DNA from: Cydia pomonella
Taxonomy: Eukaryota > Arthropoda > Insecta > Lepidoptera > Tortricidae
Length of the DNA stretch: 64,000 nt
Assembly (NCBI RefSeq): GCF_033807575.1
Contig: NC_084705.1
Span: 11,402,019-11,466,018 of the forward strand
Direction of reading: 5' to 3'
Each line of letters begins with the position of its first letter. The stretch's first letter is position 1. The notes under the pieces are model-generated. The model was not told the origin of the DNA. It worked only from the letters and a program-made list of their open reading frames with translations, and did no database searches. Positions 1-12,000 of this stretch are shown piece by piece. Made by a program: the position numbers and the translations under genes.

Positions 1-1962
1 TACATGGAATTGTAGTATTCTTGGAATCTTTGTAGTTTCTCATAGCTTAGAGGTTCATTCTAAAATAGTAACATCTGTTTTACTTTTCATTTTGCTTTCT
101 TGTATCTTAATGCTTGTAGTTTTTTTTGTTTTGTTTTGGCTAAGATTATGAATTTTAACATAAGTACAAAATGTAAGCGCGTAGTATTAGCAAGTTGTGT
201 TTGCCTATAACTGGGTGAATACTCCGGTATGATTTTTGTGGTTATCATTTAAGTCCAATTGTATTTGTATTACACCTGTTGGCAATCCCTAATAAATAAA
301 TAAATAAATTACTGTCAATAAATATTCATAAAAATGTTGTTATGTCGTTTTCTTTTAATTTAGGTCCATTATAAAGCACGTCTAAATGCTGATCAATATT
401 ATTAAAATTAATAAAATGTATTTTATCTAAGTTAGTCTTTAAGTTGTTTCGTTCAAGGCTACAATATTTACAGTCTCATTAACCTGCGACTCATGGTAGT
501 TAATGCCCGTCGCAAAATCATTGGTGACTACAATGGATATGTCATCAGCGAATAAGACACATTTGTGATTAATTTTATCTACAAGGTCATTGTTATATAC
601 TAAGAGAAGTGGCCCAAGGATACTTGCTTGTGGTACCCCAAATTTATTATTTCTAAACTTAGGTCTATGATACATGCATACATTCTTGCTGTTAATACTT
701 TTAACTTCCACACATTGTGATCTATTCTTCAAATAAGAATCAATCCATTGTAACGCTGGTCCTCTGACACCATAGGATTCTAGCTTACTTAGCAGTTTAT
801 CATGCACTATAAAGTCAAAGGTCTTTGACATTTCAAAGAAAACAGCAGTTGTAAAATGTCTATCATCATATGATCATCATAAATGTCTTGTGATCTGTCG
901 TTTTTCTTAATCTGAGTTGAGTAATTTGAGTAATTTACTTTTAAAATGTTCTATTATTATATTTACCATTTTGTTTCTAATGAGTAGTATAAATTACGTC
1001 GCTTAAGAAATCACACTTTTCTATTAAAATATAAGCTTCTTTCTATACTTTTGGCCAGGAGTGTACCTCTGTAGTAGGTTGGTACATGGAATTGTAGTAT
1101 TCTTGGAATCTTTGTAGTTTCTCATAGCTTAGAGGTTCATTCTAAAATAGTAACATCTGTTTTACTTTTCATTTTGCTTTCTTGTATCTTAATGCTTGTA
1201 GTTTTTTTTGTTTTGTTTTGGCTAAGATTATGAATTTTAACATAAGTACAAAATGTAAGCGCGTAGTATTAGCAAGTTGTGTTTGCCTATAACTGGGTGA
1301 ATACTCCGGTATGATTTTTGTGGTTATCATTTAAGTCCAATTGTATTTGTATTACACCTGTTGGCAATCCCTAATAAATAAATAAATAAATTACTGTCAA
1401 TAAATATTCATAAAAATGTTGTTATGTCGTTTTCTTTTAATTTAGGTCCATTATAAAGCACGTCTAAATGCTGATCAATATTATTAAAATTAATAAAATG
1501 TATTTTATCTAAGTTAGTCTTTAAGTTGTTTCGTTCAAGGCTACAATATTTACAGTCTCATTAACCTGCGACTCATGGTAGTTAATGCCCGTCGCAAAAT
1601 CATTGGTGACTACAATGGATATGTCATCAGCGAATAAGACACATTTGTGATTAATTTTATGTACAAGGTCATTGTTATATACTAAGAGAAGTGGCCCAAG
1701 GATACTTGCTTGTGGTACCCCAAATTTATTATTTCTAAACTTAGGTCTATGATACATGCATACATTCTTGCTGTTAATACTTTTAACTTCCACACATTGT
1801 GATCTATTCTTCAAATAAGAATCAATCCATTGTAACGCTGGTCCTCTGACACCATAGGATTCTAGCTTACTTAGCAGTTTATCATGCACTATAAAGTCAA
1901 AGGTCTTTGACATTTCAAAGAAAACAGCAGTTGTAAAATGTCTATCATCATATGATCATCAT
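1..1962. repeat. Tandem duplication, 1082-bp period
   Basis: Positions 1-880 recur at 1083-1962 with a constant offset of 1082. The one substitution I noticed is C versus G at about 579/1661, which changes D to H in the minus-strand reading. The match stops after 880/1962: copy 1 runs into 881-1082, while copy 2 continues into further LINE sequence. The simplest reading is a repeat unit of 881-1962 whose first copy begins about 201 bases before the window. Near-identity suggests a very recent event or an assembly artefact (uncollapsed haplotype). Confidence 0.9.
326..880 (-). pseudogene. LINE reverse-transcriptase remnant, duplicate copy 1
   Basis: The minus strand encodes part of a non-LTR reverse transcriptase. 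The fingers/palm segment reads MSKTFDFIVHDKLLSKL, followed by a GVPQASILGPLL block and the catalytic LFADD box. The open frame covers 439-831. Homology continues in another frame toward 326, so the gene is frameshifted. The endonuclease and the N-terminal part of the RT are missing. The family looks like the jockey/CR1 group, judging by the GVPQ.S.LGPLL and FADD arrangement. It is dead: short, frameshifted and cut by the duplication boundary at 880. Confidence 0.75.
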
Positions 1963-2165
1963 ACTTTGTCCCAATCTCGTGAATAAGATTAAACACTGCC
2001 AATGTGGTAGATTTGTTCTGCTGAAATCCATTTTGTTCATCTGCGATTATTTTTAATTTATGGAAATATTCGTTCAATCGTTTATGCATCGCTTTCTCAA
2101 ATATCTTTGGGAGTATTGGTACTAAAGCGGATTGGTGGATAATTTTCAATGTTAGTTTTGTCTCC
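1408..2165 (-). pseudogene. LINE reverse-transcriptase remnant, duplicate copy 2
   Basis: This is the second copy of the RT remnant and it extends further 5' than copy 1. On the minus strand it adds an LPKIFEKAMHKRL segment and a GFQQNKSTTLAVFNLIHEIG segment (RT motifs before the FADD box). At least two frameshifts are visible: one near 1930-1965, in a local ATGATGAT-rich stutter, and one near 2120, where the 'ENY.PI' block is in a different frame from 'LPKIFEKA'. The remnant ends where another repeat begins at about 2166. It is not coding. Confidence 0.75.
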
Positions 2166-2674
2166 TTTTTAGGGTTCCGTAGCCAAATGGCGAAAAACGG
2201 AACCCTTATAGATTCGTCAAGTCCGTCTGTCTGTCCGTTTATGTCACAGCCACTTTTTTCCGAAGCTATAAGAGCTACACTGTTCAAACTAGAAAAAAAA
2301 ACAATACATTTTGGGGGTTCCCCATACGTAGAACTGAAACTTAAAAAATATTTTTTTATCAAACCCATACGTGTGGGGTATCTATGGATAGGTCTTAAAA
2401 AATGATGAATGAGGTTTCTATTATCATTTTTTTCTAAACTGAATAGTTTGCGCGTGAGACACTTCCAAAGTGGTAAAATGTGTTCTCCCTCTCCCCCTGT
2501 AACTTCTAAAATAAGAGAATGATAAACCTAAAAAAATATATGATATACATTACCATGCAAACTTCCACCGAAAATTGGTTTGAATGAGATCTAGTAAGTA
2601 GTTTTTTTTTAATACGTCATAAATGGTACGGAACCCTTCATGGGCGAGTCCGACTCGCACTTGGCCGCTTTTTT
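2166..2674 (+). repeat. 'agggttccgta' interspersed repeat, copy 1
   Basis: The element opens with TTTTTAGGGTTCCGTAGCC, contains a run of 'gtccgtctgtctgtccg', and closes with a GCGAGTCCGACTCGC hairpin followed by acttggccgctttttt. The same head and tail recur at 8415 (reverse), 22098, 25913, 37905 (partial), 40619 and 50519, which defines the family. The hairpin plus short T-rich terminus resembles a Helitron/Helentron-like non-autonomous element, but that assignment is inference. It has no coding capacity. Confidence 0.8.
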
Positions 2675-2954
2675 ATAAACTGGATTTACGATGGAAAATT
2701 TTAATTTCTCGGGATATTTCCTAGTTTCAAGAGACAAGTTTATTAAGTATGTCAAAATGTTAACTAGTTCATATTTACATTGTTTTATAATACTTGTTGC
2801 GTAATTATTGCATTAGTATTGTTCAATGCTGTCAATATTTAAGATTTCTTTTTCGCTAAAGGGCATCGGGAACAAACTATGTGCAATTATATTATTATCA
2901 AATACTATGTCTTTGAAAATTGTCTCTTAACATATTTGTTGTGTGTATTTTGAA

Positions 2955-3205
2955 GACCGGTTTGGCCTAATGGGTAGTGGAACCCTGCCGACGAAGCTGA
3001 TGGTCCCGGGTTCAAATCCTGGTAAGGGCATTTATTCGTGTGATGAGCATGGATATTTGTTCCTGATTCATGGGTGTTTTCTATGTATTTAAGTATTTAT
3101 AAATATGTATATGTTATATATATCGTTTTCTAAGTACCCTCAACACAAGCCTTACTGAGCTTACTGTGGGACTTAGTCAATTTGTGTAATAATATCCTTT
3201 AATAT
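2955..3205 (+). mobile_element. tRNA-derived SINE, copy 1
   Basis: The 5' part carries RNA polymerase III promoter boxes: an A-box-like tggcctaatgggtagtgg near 2963 and a B-box ggttcaaatcc at 3009-3019. A tRNA-unrelated body follows, with tgatgagcatggatatttgttcctg and a tail reading taagtaccctcaacacaagcc...gtgggacttagtcaa. A second copy at about 20487-20800 shares both head and tail. The sequence continues far beyond a tRNA and lacks a closed cloverleaf, so it is a SINE rather than a tRNA gene. Confidence 0.8.
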
Positions 3206-3511
3206 TTATTTATTTGACGAATTGACGAAGTGATTATTTAGTTCCTCCGCAAGCTTAGGTAACGCTTTTACCATTTATAATGAGTTTGTTTCTACACCCA
3301 TTTTCCTGAGTAGTCATTACTTCGTTTTTAACAACCTTCCATGATATCCTGCATACGTTTTTGCTTCCTACTTGCAGCTCTACAAGACCAGGGATAGATA
3401 TGCAGTATACTGTACTAGAGTGAAAAAGGTTTATAGGTAAAATTACTATCTCGCTTCATCAGCCTAGCTGCCTTCTGCTTTTGCAGTGAGTCGGGGACCG
3501 CAAATAATATT

Positions 3512-3819
3512 TCGTCAGGTGACAAGCAAAACTCACTAATTACCACCACAAGTTCATAGCCATAATGAACCATATTAATACGATGATATGGTTGATTTTT
3601 GATTACTTTTAGTAATTAGTGAGTGTAAAGTACTGTATTTATCTCAGTAAATCACGATATAATGTATTTCCAACGGTTTGCCAACACATCATCAATCGTA
3701 GTATGACTGTTCTACTCGGCGGTCTAACATCGACTGACAGTAACTGTCAGTGACGTCACCATGACGTAAGCGCTCGAAACGTCTATACACTACAGTGAGT
3801 TTTGCTTGTCACCTGACGA
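3512..3819. mobile_element. MITE with 26-bp perfect terminal inverted repeats
   Basis: The terminus starting TCGTCAGGTGACAAGC at 3512 is matched by its reverse complement ending at 3819, over 26 bases without mismatch. A second internal inverted repeat pairs ACTCACTAATTAC (about 3531) with GTAATTAGTGAGT (about 3612), so the 5' terminus can fold in two ways. There is no ORF of note. I could not define a clear target-site duplication. Confidence 0.8.
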
Positions 3820-6770
3820 TAGATAATAATTATGAATGTAGTGCTTGGTAGTAAATGAAATGTAAAGTTCACATTTAAAGTTTAGGTAAATTAAGAATAC
3901 TAAGTTGTATGCATCTGATTTACACTTAGTTAAATTTCCAATTAAATATATAAATCTCTCGCACGATATATTTAATGCGGGTATCAGGTTGAGATGATTT
4001 TTTTAAAGTTTGCCTTCAGATTATTGAACTGTCACGGAAGTGTATTGAAATAATAAATTGATGCATGTGTGTATCGATGTGCAACGACGCGGGACAGACG
4101 TGTGACAGACCGACGCGCGACAGGACGATTTATGGCTGCCATTTAGTGGATGTTACATGGGCTGACTATCGAGTGATTTTCACCTTCTATAAACGGTTGG
4201 AATATTTTACTTTTTAGTGGTAAATAAAATTAAACCAGATGCTATTTGAAAACAATATGAAATTTTACATGTAAATTTACAACGAAATAATAATGAAATC
4301 TAAAAATAGAACTTAACGAAAACTAAGAACCTAAACAAACCAGAACAAAAAACGAAAATAATATAATACTAAATTTACCTATTTAAAACTCCAATCTTAA
4401 GAAGAATACCCCGTCCAACATCCCGACCCCATAACACTGGCGGCGTTACCCCTCTGTACTCACCAGTAGTCCGCGGGCCAAGAGCGTATCGTATATCGTC
4501 AGTCATCGCCTACCGGCTGATACTTTGTCAAATGATAGTTTGTACTGTTCTAGCATAAGAGAAGCCCGGTCTTATTCAAAAATGTATTATTGATGTATCA
4601 ATAATTATTTTTTCTATGTGATGTATTAAGATATTCTTTATTTCTTCCAAAATAGAGGTCGTGGGATCCAGCCTCGGCATGTGCCAATGAGTTTCATGAA
4701 ACTTAAGCACGACATATCATTGAAAATTATCGTTTGCTATTTTGAAAAAATATACTAATAGTTTCGTAAAAACTTGTGCATGCGGCATTTCTTTGGAGTA
4801 GATTGCTGATTGGACCTTGGGCTCCTTAAATGACGAGGTAAAAGGACATCATAAGGAAGACCATGATGATATCTGAATTGTATAATTAACGTTAAATTTT
4901 TACTTTTAGCCACACCACAGAGAAAGCAGCTATGTGTATTTATTCGACATAGCAACGAGCCACAGCAAACTAATAAACGCATTTCTCGGTTTGGTATTTA
5001 ACGGTCTCAGGCTTTAATCAGTGGGTTATATAAACAACTCTCTTCTAGCGTAAACTTGCGGGATTAAGACCAGATAAGTAAATAAGAACACGCGTGCGTT
5101 CCTTTTTTAATGAAACCTGGCTTAATGGTCACTTGCTCCAGCTAACAAAAAAGGTTTAGTACTTTTTTATTATAAAACGTACTAAAATTAGGTCATGCGC
5201 TCAAGTGCAAAACACAAAGCCTGCTTATTCACAGTGCTCGTTATTATATTCTATGTTTTTTTGGGGACAGAGCTGATAGCCATCTAGGAAATATTTTATG
5301 CATTTTCAATAATAAATAATCATTTAGTATACCTATATGCATTTTCAAGTACATTGTACCCCGGCTAGGCCTCTTTTGTTCCTAATAATAATTTATAGCA
5401 ATAGTTAGAAATTCATGAGTAATATTAGGCGCGAATATTGGAGGTACGAGTATGATACGTAGTTACCCTATATTGATACATAATATAGTAGTTATATACG
5501 ATCGTTCGAGTTTCCATCACGTAGAATAATTAAAAGCAAACAAACTGCCACGTCCGCGGGCGATTCAAATAGTTACATTTATTTTTTATATTTTCCGGGA
5601 TCTACATCAATTTTGTTTTTATGAGAGTTGAAAACTTGAACACACCTGCGTACAAATATGAAATTTTTTGCACTGTTTTACGTATACGTTACGTATTACG
5701 TACCTATTTATGATACCTATATCATAAATAAACTTACCACGCTGCTGAACGGGCCAAGGACTTGGACGTCGAAAATTACAAAATCTATTGTACAAACCTT
5801 CCATTTAGGATTAAACCTAAGTCTATTATTGTCTCAAAGTTAGATATTGTTTGTATTATGTGCTGTCCGTCGCTTAATTAAATGAGTATTCGCGACGCCT
5901 TAGCCAGTACAGTAGCGGGTAACAGCACATTGTCACCACTTGCTGCCGACCACACTGTTATTAGATTTTACTGGTGCCGAAACTAACGCTAACTTAACAG
6001 GATGCTATGCACTAATAGAGTATTCTAGTGTAAACGACTATAACATCACTGCGAACATTGGGAATGGTTAGATTGTACTAATATTTTGAACATTTTTATC
6101 ATCATTCTGGAATAATTTATTGATTTGTTTTCGCTAAACTACGATATAATAACGTGCTAGTCAATTAGTGCCTACTCGGCATACTTCTTGTGTGTGTTTT
6201 GCATGCAATTAATGTGTTCTTAGCCTGAAAGTCAGCATCAAAAGTAGCGGATGAAACCATTCTCCAAAAGTTCCGTGCCATCCAGGAATTATTTTCCAAG
6301 TAGAGGTATATGGCTACAGTTCACGTTCTAAATTATATGTTACAATCTAATTCATACAGGGACTTATATCTTTTTGCTAAGCTTTAGAAAACGGTAGACA
6401 CTTTTGACGCGTAGTCTGATTCGTGATGTTTGATGCTGACTGTACGTAAATAAATATAACAAAACCTCTATCAAAGGTAGGACTGCCGTCACAACCACTA
6501 TCCTTGCACTAAAGATGGTTAGAAACCAGCGGATTAGCGGGGCGCGGAGGGGTGTACAATGTTAGATACTCTAGTTTCCGGAATTATCCAATATCCGTGA
6601 TTACCCTACTCCCCCTTACAAACCGCGACACATGTTTCGTCTTTCTATGAGGCATCATCAGCAGATGCTGGAGATGTTGATGCTCTGTTGTCCGGCAACG
6701 GAATTACCTGTCCGAAAGAGAGGAGGGCCGACCAGTCGGGACATGGCAACCATTTGGGCTTTAAAGCCCC
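3820..6770. other. Intergenic DNA with little recognisable content
   Basis: I see no convincing gene. Short ORFs in the stretch (longest about 75 codons) have no recognisable motifs. A degraded SINE head is likely at about 4660-4735 (gtgccaatgagtttcatgaaac resembles the SINE at 30105). A GC-richer patch lies at 4430-4520, and short GC-rich runs near 4080-4130. Confidence 0.5.
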
Positions 6771-6901
6771 ATTTAGACCGTTCAAGAACTTGCATGTGAT
6801 TTTTGTTATATTAAGGTCGACCGACTGAATTCATTATAAGTACCTACTCTGTAGTTAGTAATGTCTAGCATATTGCATGCAAGTTTTTGAACCGTATAAA
6901 T
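6771..6901. repeat. Fold-back (MITE-like) element, 30-bp arms
   Basis: Arm 6771-6800 (atttagaccgttcaagaact...) pairs with 6872-6901 at about 25 of 30 positions. No ORF is present. This matches a small non-autonomous inverted-repeat element. Confidence 0.65.
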
Positions 6902-6905
6902 CCCC

Positions 6906-8414
6906 ATTTAGGGTTCCGTAAACAAGTAGAAGTCTGTCTGCGGCTTAGCTCATTCATTATATAAGTACGACGATAATTAGTATTATCCTGCAAAAAGCAA
7001 AAACAAAAGGGGTAGTCCTTTTACTTGGTTTGTCTAGATATCTTGCACAAAAACCTGCAAATGTATATTTTTCAGTATTGTTATACTACCTATCTATATA
7101 CGTCATGTATACAAACCTACAATAAACACAGCCGAACTAGAACAGATGTCGGGCGCTATATGCTAAATATCATAAAGCCCAACCAGAAATATATGATCAA
7201 TGCCAAGAAAGTGTTTTTTTCTCATGTACGAGTATGTATATGTTCAGTTCGGTGTAGGTAGTATGAAAAATTTAGTTCCAATGAAATTCCGCAATATGGC
7301 GCGTGATCATATATTGTTACTGGTGAGGTTTTACGTACCTACATCTATAAGCTTTAAGTTAACCCGTGTTAACATTTATAAGTATATTGGCACTCCTACT
7401 TTCCCTACGGCGGTAGGTACTTTAGGGAGTCATATTTTTACTGTTATCTCCATCGTTTGACCCTCGGACAACTTATCGTAGCTAATAACTGAACAGTTGA
7501 ACACTGAAAGAGTGGTGTGATTTTTTTGAGTTACCAACATGGGTTAAATCATACAATTTATCTTTTTTGTTTCACCGCTTTCCCCGATTTAAACCAATGG
7601 TTCAATTTTTACTGAAAAGATCCCGCAGTCAACCCTCATACTTTTCAAATGCAAATAAGCGTAGTATTTTTCAAAGGGTGCGTGGGTCCCTCCTGGCCTA
7701 TTCTGGTCATTACAGGAAATTTAAAATAAATCTAAGCGTGTGTTTTTGTTACGTTATTATTCAATATAGATCATATAAATGGATATATAAAGGGGGAAAA
7801 ATTTATTAAGAACTCTGAGAGTATTGAATTGCTTTTGTTCTGCTGATATAAATCGTGTCATTTACGACGACGCGTGCCTTGGCTCGTATTATAATATTAT
7901 TAAAGGTTAGATTTGACAAATCTGTGCGTCATCGTGGATGACACTAGTTAGTGTCATCAGGGTATATTTATACCCAAATTCATTAAAAATACGTACAATC
8001 GACTGTAGAAAACGCTGCCTTACCTTTATACGGACTTCTGTGAAATTTAGATTAGAGATCTCTGTAGCTTAATACACAGAGATTTTATATATAGAGTGCT
8101 TCATCCAAATTGAGCAGTAAGGAAACATTATATCCATAAGTAAATAAACCCTGATAAATATAGAAAGACTGCATTCTAAGATATTAAAAAACCCTCATAA
8201 GTATTCGGCCCGTAAAATCGAACCCTGAAAGTGTGGAAAACCCCTGTAATTGTGGAAATTGACTGTCTCAATATGCTTATATATTTATTTTATTTTTTAA
8301 ATGCCATACTAACTTATTATTTTGTGAAAATAAGATTGATATCATAATGGTATCATATATTTTACCGACAATTTCCTTCTGATGCCTTAAAAGAGTTCAA
8401 TTTTATTCAATGAA
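6906..8414. other. Unannotated intergenic stretch
   Basis: No gene was recognised. The ORFs here (7025-7261, 7200-7460, 7567-7809) overlap in different frames, are about 80 codons long and show no domain features. A perfect short palindrome lies at 7937-7958 (GATGACACTA, two bases, TAGTGTCATC). Confidence 0.5.
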
Positions 8415-8751
8415 AAATACCGGCCAAGTGCGAGTCGGCCTCGCACAGGAAGGGTTCCGTACCATTATCAATAAAAACGGTCACCCATCCAAGTACTGAT
8501 CCCGCCCGACGTTGCTTAACTATGGTGATTGGATGAGAACCTCGAGGTTGAATAGAAATATTTATTTTATTCTGTTTTTAGTATTTGTTGTTATAGCGGC
8601 AACAGAAATACATAATCTGTAGAAATTTCAACTGGCTAACTATCACGGTTCATGAGATACAGCCTGGTGAAAGATGGACAGACGGACAGACGGACAGCGG
8701 AGTCTCCGTAATAGGGTCCCGTTTGGCCCTTTGGGTACGGAACCCTAAAAA
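8415..8751 (-). repeat. 'agggttccgta' repeat, reverse copy with 5S-like insert
   Basis: On the minus strand the element runs from agggttccgtaccc (near 8751) through the gtccgtctgtccg run to the gagtcggcctcgcac hairpin near 8430. It matches the copy at 22098-22412 on both sides. In the middle, where the 22-kb copy has about 40 bases of 'tgttgtatgggagcccc'-type sequence, this copy carries a ~70-base 5S rRNA-like segment at 8478-8548. Confidence 0.75.
8478..8548 (-). ncRNA. 5S rRNA-like segment (pseudogene/SINE-type module)
   Basis: Read on the minus strand, the segment follows the middle and 3' half of animal 5S rRNA: ggttctcatccaatcacc, then gttaagcaacgtcgggcg, then cagtacttggatgggtgacc. These cover the internal control region (A-box, intermediate element, C-box). 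The minus strand then reads into TTTTT, the usual pol III stop. The 5' third of 5S RNA is absent, so it is not a functional 5S gene. It is embedded in a dispersed repeat and may give that repeat a pol III promoter. The similarity is judged from memory of 5S sequences. Confidence 0.7.
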
Positions 8752-8821
8752 TTGATATTATTGAAAGGGTAATAATAAAAAAAAAAAAATAAAAAAAAAA
8801 AAACCGCTGACACTGACGCAC

Positions 8822-9025
8822 GCGTCAATGGAAAAAAATCACTATTTTATTTAACTTTTTAGTATTTTTATCGCCGTTTTTACTTTTGGAAACAGTTTTT
8901 GTGTATTTTTACCCTTTTGAAATTACATATACCTAACATCCAACATGTGTTCCCAAGATCATAGTGCTAAATACACGGATTACGTAAACTGTCAAACGGC
9001 GATGTGAATATTCAAAATAGTGACA
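8822..9025 (+). other. Probable 5' UTR of the R4/Dong-like element
   Basis: About 200 AT-rich bases separate the end of the preceding repeat and an A-rich run from the ATG at 9026. No long ORF is present. TAATAATAA at about 8770-8778 lies just upstream; Dong elements are known to target TAA repeats, so this might be a remnant of the target. That link is speculative and the true 5' end is not defined. Confidence 0.35.
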
Positions 9026-12000
9026 ATGATAACAAGATCGCGTACGAAAGCGGCACAACAAAGCGCACGACCACCACCCCCGCCCGCGTCGTCCAGCTCC
9101 TCGCATTCGTCGTCAGGCGACGAATACGCTACTGCGCCTGACGCGAACAGCAGCGAGTCGAGCAGTGACGAGCGCGGGCCGTCGCCCTCGCCACCACCAC
9201 CACCAGCGCGACGAGGAAGGCGACCGCTGCCGGCACGCTTGGGGCCTGCGGGACATCCTGCCCCGCCCAAGGCTCCCGCTGCCGGTGGTGCAGTGCGCCG
9301 CATGAAATGGACTCCATCTATAAACGAGAACGTCATGCGAGCGTACTATGGGGCTACAGAGGGGGGAACAAAACTATCCGCGTATCGTTCAAGAATACTG
9401 CCTCTGTTTCAGGCTCTTGAACCCACCATCATCGTGTCGGAGCAGCGATTATCGGATCAGGTGCGCGTCATTCAACGGCTAAAGCGGTTGGATGACGCGA
9501 CACTTGATCGGCTTCGCCAGGAGGCTCTCTCTGCTCGCACGGCCTCCACCTCGGTGCGGAATCTGCCTGCCACGTCGCCGGATCCGGTGCCCGCACCCGA
9601 CCTGGCACCGGGGGCACCGCCGGCTGATTTCAGTACCGACGAGGGGGACGTTGCGAGTCAGAGCGTGAGTATACCTGTTAATGAGCAACTGAGGAGGACT
9701 TTGGAAGAGGCGATTACGCAGTATCGCGCCACAACCAATTCTAAGCCACGATTACCACGTTTGCCTATGAATAGACGCAATCTAGCGCTAGTGGGAGCCC
9801 TAAACGCTTTACTAGAGCCATACATACGGACTAGTAAAGATTTAGATGATACGCACTCGATCATGTACTGCGGAGCCATCGCGGCGTGCCGTGTTGCTCG
9901 AGTCAAGTTTCCGGACGCTGAACGTGCACCTAGGACCGTCGGAGGTGTCCCTGCATGGCAAGCGCGGATCGAGCGTCGTATCAGCTCGTTTAGGACTCTC
10001 ATTGCAAAGCTGATCTGCTTCAGGGAGGGCAACAATCGCCCTCGAGTAATGCGCTTTGTGAACCAGGCCTTCGCGGGGACGAATATTAGGCCCCGCGAAT
10101 ACATGGCCAATGTCACGGAGCGCATCGACTTTCTAAAGCAGAAAGTCTATGCATGGGCAAACCGTATTCGCCGCTACAGAGAGCGTGTGGATCGATTCCA
10201 GCAGAATCGTCTTTTTCAGAGTGACCAAAGGAAGGTGTACCGGAAGTGGGAGGAAACCAACCCTCGTGCGTCCGACACGCAGCCGTCGGATGCTACTGCC
10301 ATGACTGACTTCTGGCGTAGCATCTGGTCGGTGCCTGTCGGACACACCGAGGGGAGTTGGATGAGTGTTGTCGAGCGTGAGTGCGAGTCCATCGAACCTA
10401 TGGGGGCAGTCACCATCAGCCCCGATGACGTAAGTTGTGCCATCCGCACGGCCCAGAATTGGAAAAGCCCTGGGCCGGATGGATTGCACAACTTCTGGCT
10501 AAAATGGTTTCGATGCTCGCACTCGCGCTTGGCAGCACAATTTCAACAAGCCCTCGAGCTTGGTTCTCTCCCACCTTCCTTAACAACTGGTGTCACCTTC
10601 CTGCTCTATAAGTCCGGTAGTACCACGGAAGCGAAGAACTACAGACCCATCACGTGCTTGCCTACACTTTACAAGCTCCTTACATCCATTTTGAGATCAA
10701 AAATCAACGCGCATATTGTCGCTAATAACATTTTGGCCACTGCTCAAAATGGATGTAGGGTTGGGTCCCGTGGTACTAAAGAGCTCCTCCTCATAGACAT
10801 GACTATTTGCCAACAAATCCGACGGAACAGGGGGGCCTTTTCCGCCGCTTGGATTGACTATAAGAAGGCCTATGATTCGGTGCCTCACTCATGGCTGGGG
10901 AGGGTCTTAGAGCTGTATAAAGTTAATACAGCTTTGAGAGCCTTTCTAAGCGCGTGTATGAGGCAGTGGACCACAGTCCTTCGTCAACCAGGAGGCGAGG
11001 ATGACCGCCCTGGCCCGCAGGATTTTATAAGGATTGAGCGAGGAATATTCCAGGGTGATAGTCTGAGTCCTCTGTGGTTCTGCCTAGCTCTGAATCCCCT
11101 CAGCACCCTGCTGAAGGATTTGGGACTAGGTTGCCGGCTTCGGAGAGAGGGTGAAGTAATTTCTCACCTTCTTTACATGGATGACCTCAAATTATTTGCA
11201 CCAAATAGCCAAGATTTGTTGGAGCTACTGAAAACCACCGAAGTCTTCAGTAGTGCCATCAACATGGAGTTTGGTGTCGATAAATGTGCGGTTATGCATG
11301 TACAGCGGGGGAAGGTTGTAAATTCAACAAATTTACAACTTTCTAAGACAATGTCTTTCAGATCTATCTCTGAATCAGAAACCTACAAATACCTTGGTAT
11401 GTCACAGTCGTTGGGTATTGAGGACGAGGGTATTAGACAGTCGGTGAAGGAGCGCTTTTTCAGTCGGCTCACAAAAGTCCTTAACAGTCTTTTGTCAGGA
11501 GGCAACAAAGTGCGCGCCTTCAACGCCTGGGTAATGCCCCTACTCACATACTCCTTTGGCATACTAAGGTGGACTCAGACCGAGCTGGACGCCCTGGATC
11601 GGAGGGTCCGACTACAGCTCACCACATACCGTATGCTACACCCACGCTCGTCTGTTATGAGATTGTACATCCCACGGAAGTGTGGAGGTCGAGGCTTCCT
11701 AAACGCCAAAGATCTCCACAACCGCGAGGTGTGCAATCTCAGGAATTATTTCCTTAACAACGAGTGTGGGATGCATCGTGACGTGGTGGCAGTAGACAGG
11801 AACCTTACGCCGCTCTCCTTGGCAAACGAGAACTGGCGCAAACCTGTGGTACTAAGTACTGCGGACCGCAAGGCGGCATGGGAGAGTAAGGTGCTACACG
11901 GGCGGTTCTACAAGGCCCTCACGGGACCTGACGTGGACCTGCTCGCGTCGGTGAACTGGTTACGATTCGGGGACCTCTTCGGAGAAACCGAGGGTTTTGT

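Noticed and set aside
2955..3030. Possible tRNA gene (A and B boxes present)
   Set aside because: No closed acceptor stem, and the sequence continues as a SINE with a second copy at 20.5 kb.
8478..8548. Functional 5S rRNA gene
   Set aside because: The 5' third of 5S RNA is missing and the segment is embedded in a dispersed repeat.
8770..8778. TAATAATAA as a Dong target-site remnant
   Set aside because: Too short and in a low-complexity A/T tract; no matching flank after the 3' end.
8992..9336. 114-codon antisense ORF over the R4/Dong-like N-terminus
   Set aside because: Shadow of the GC-rich low-complexity start of the real + strand ORF.
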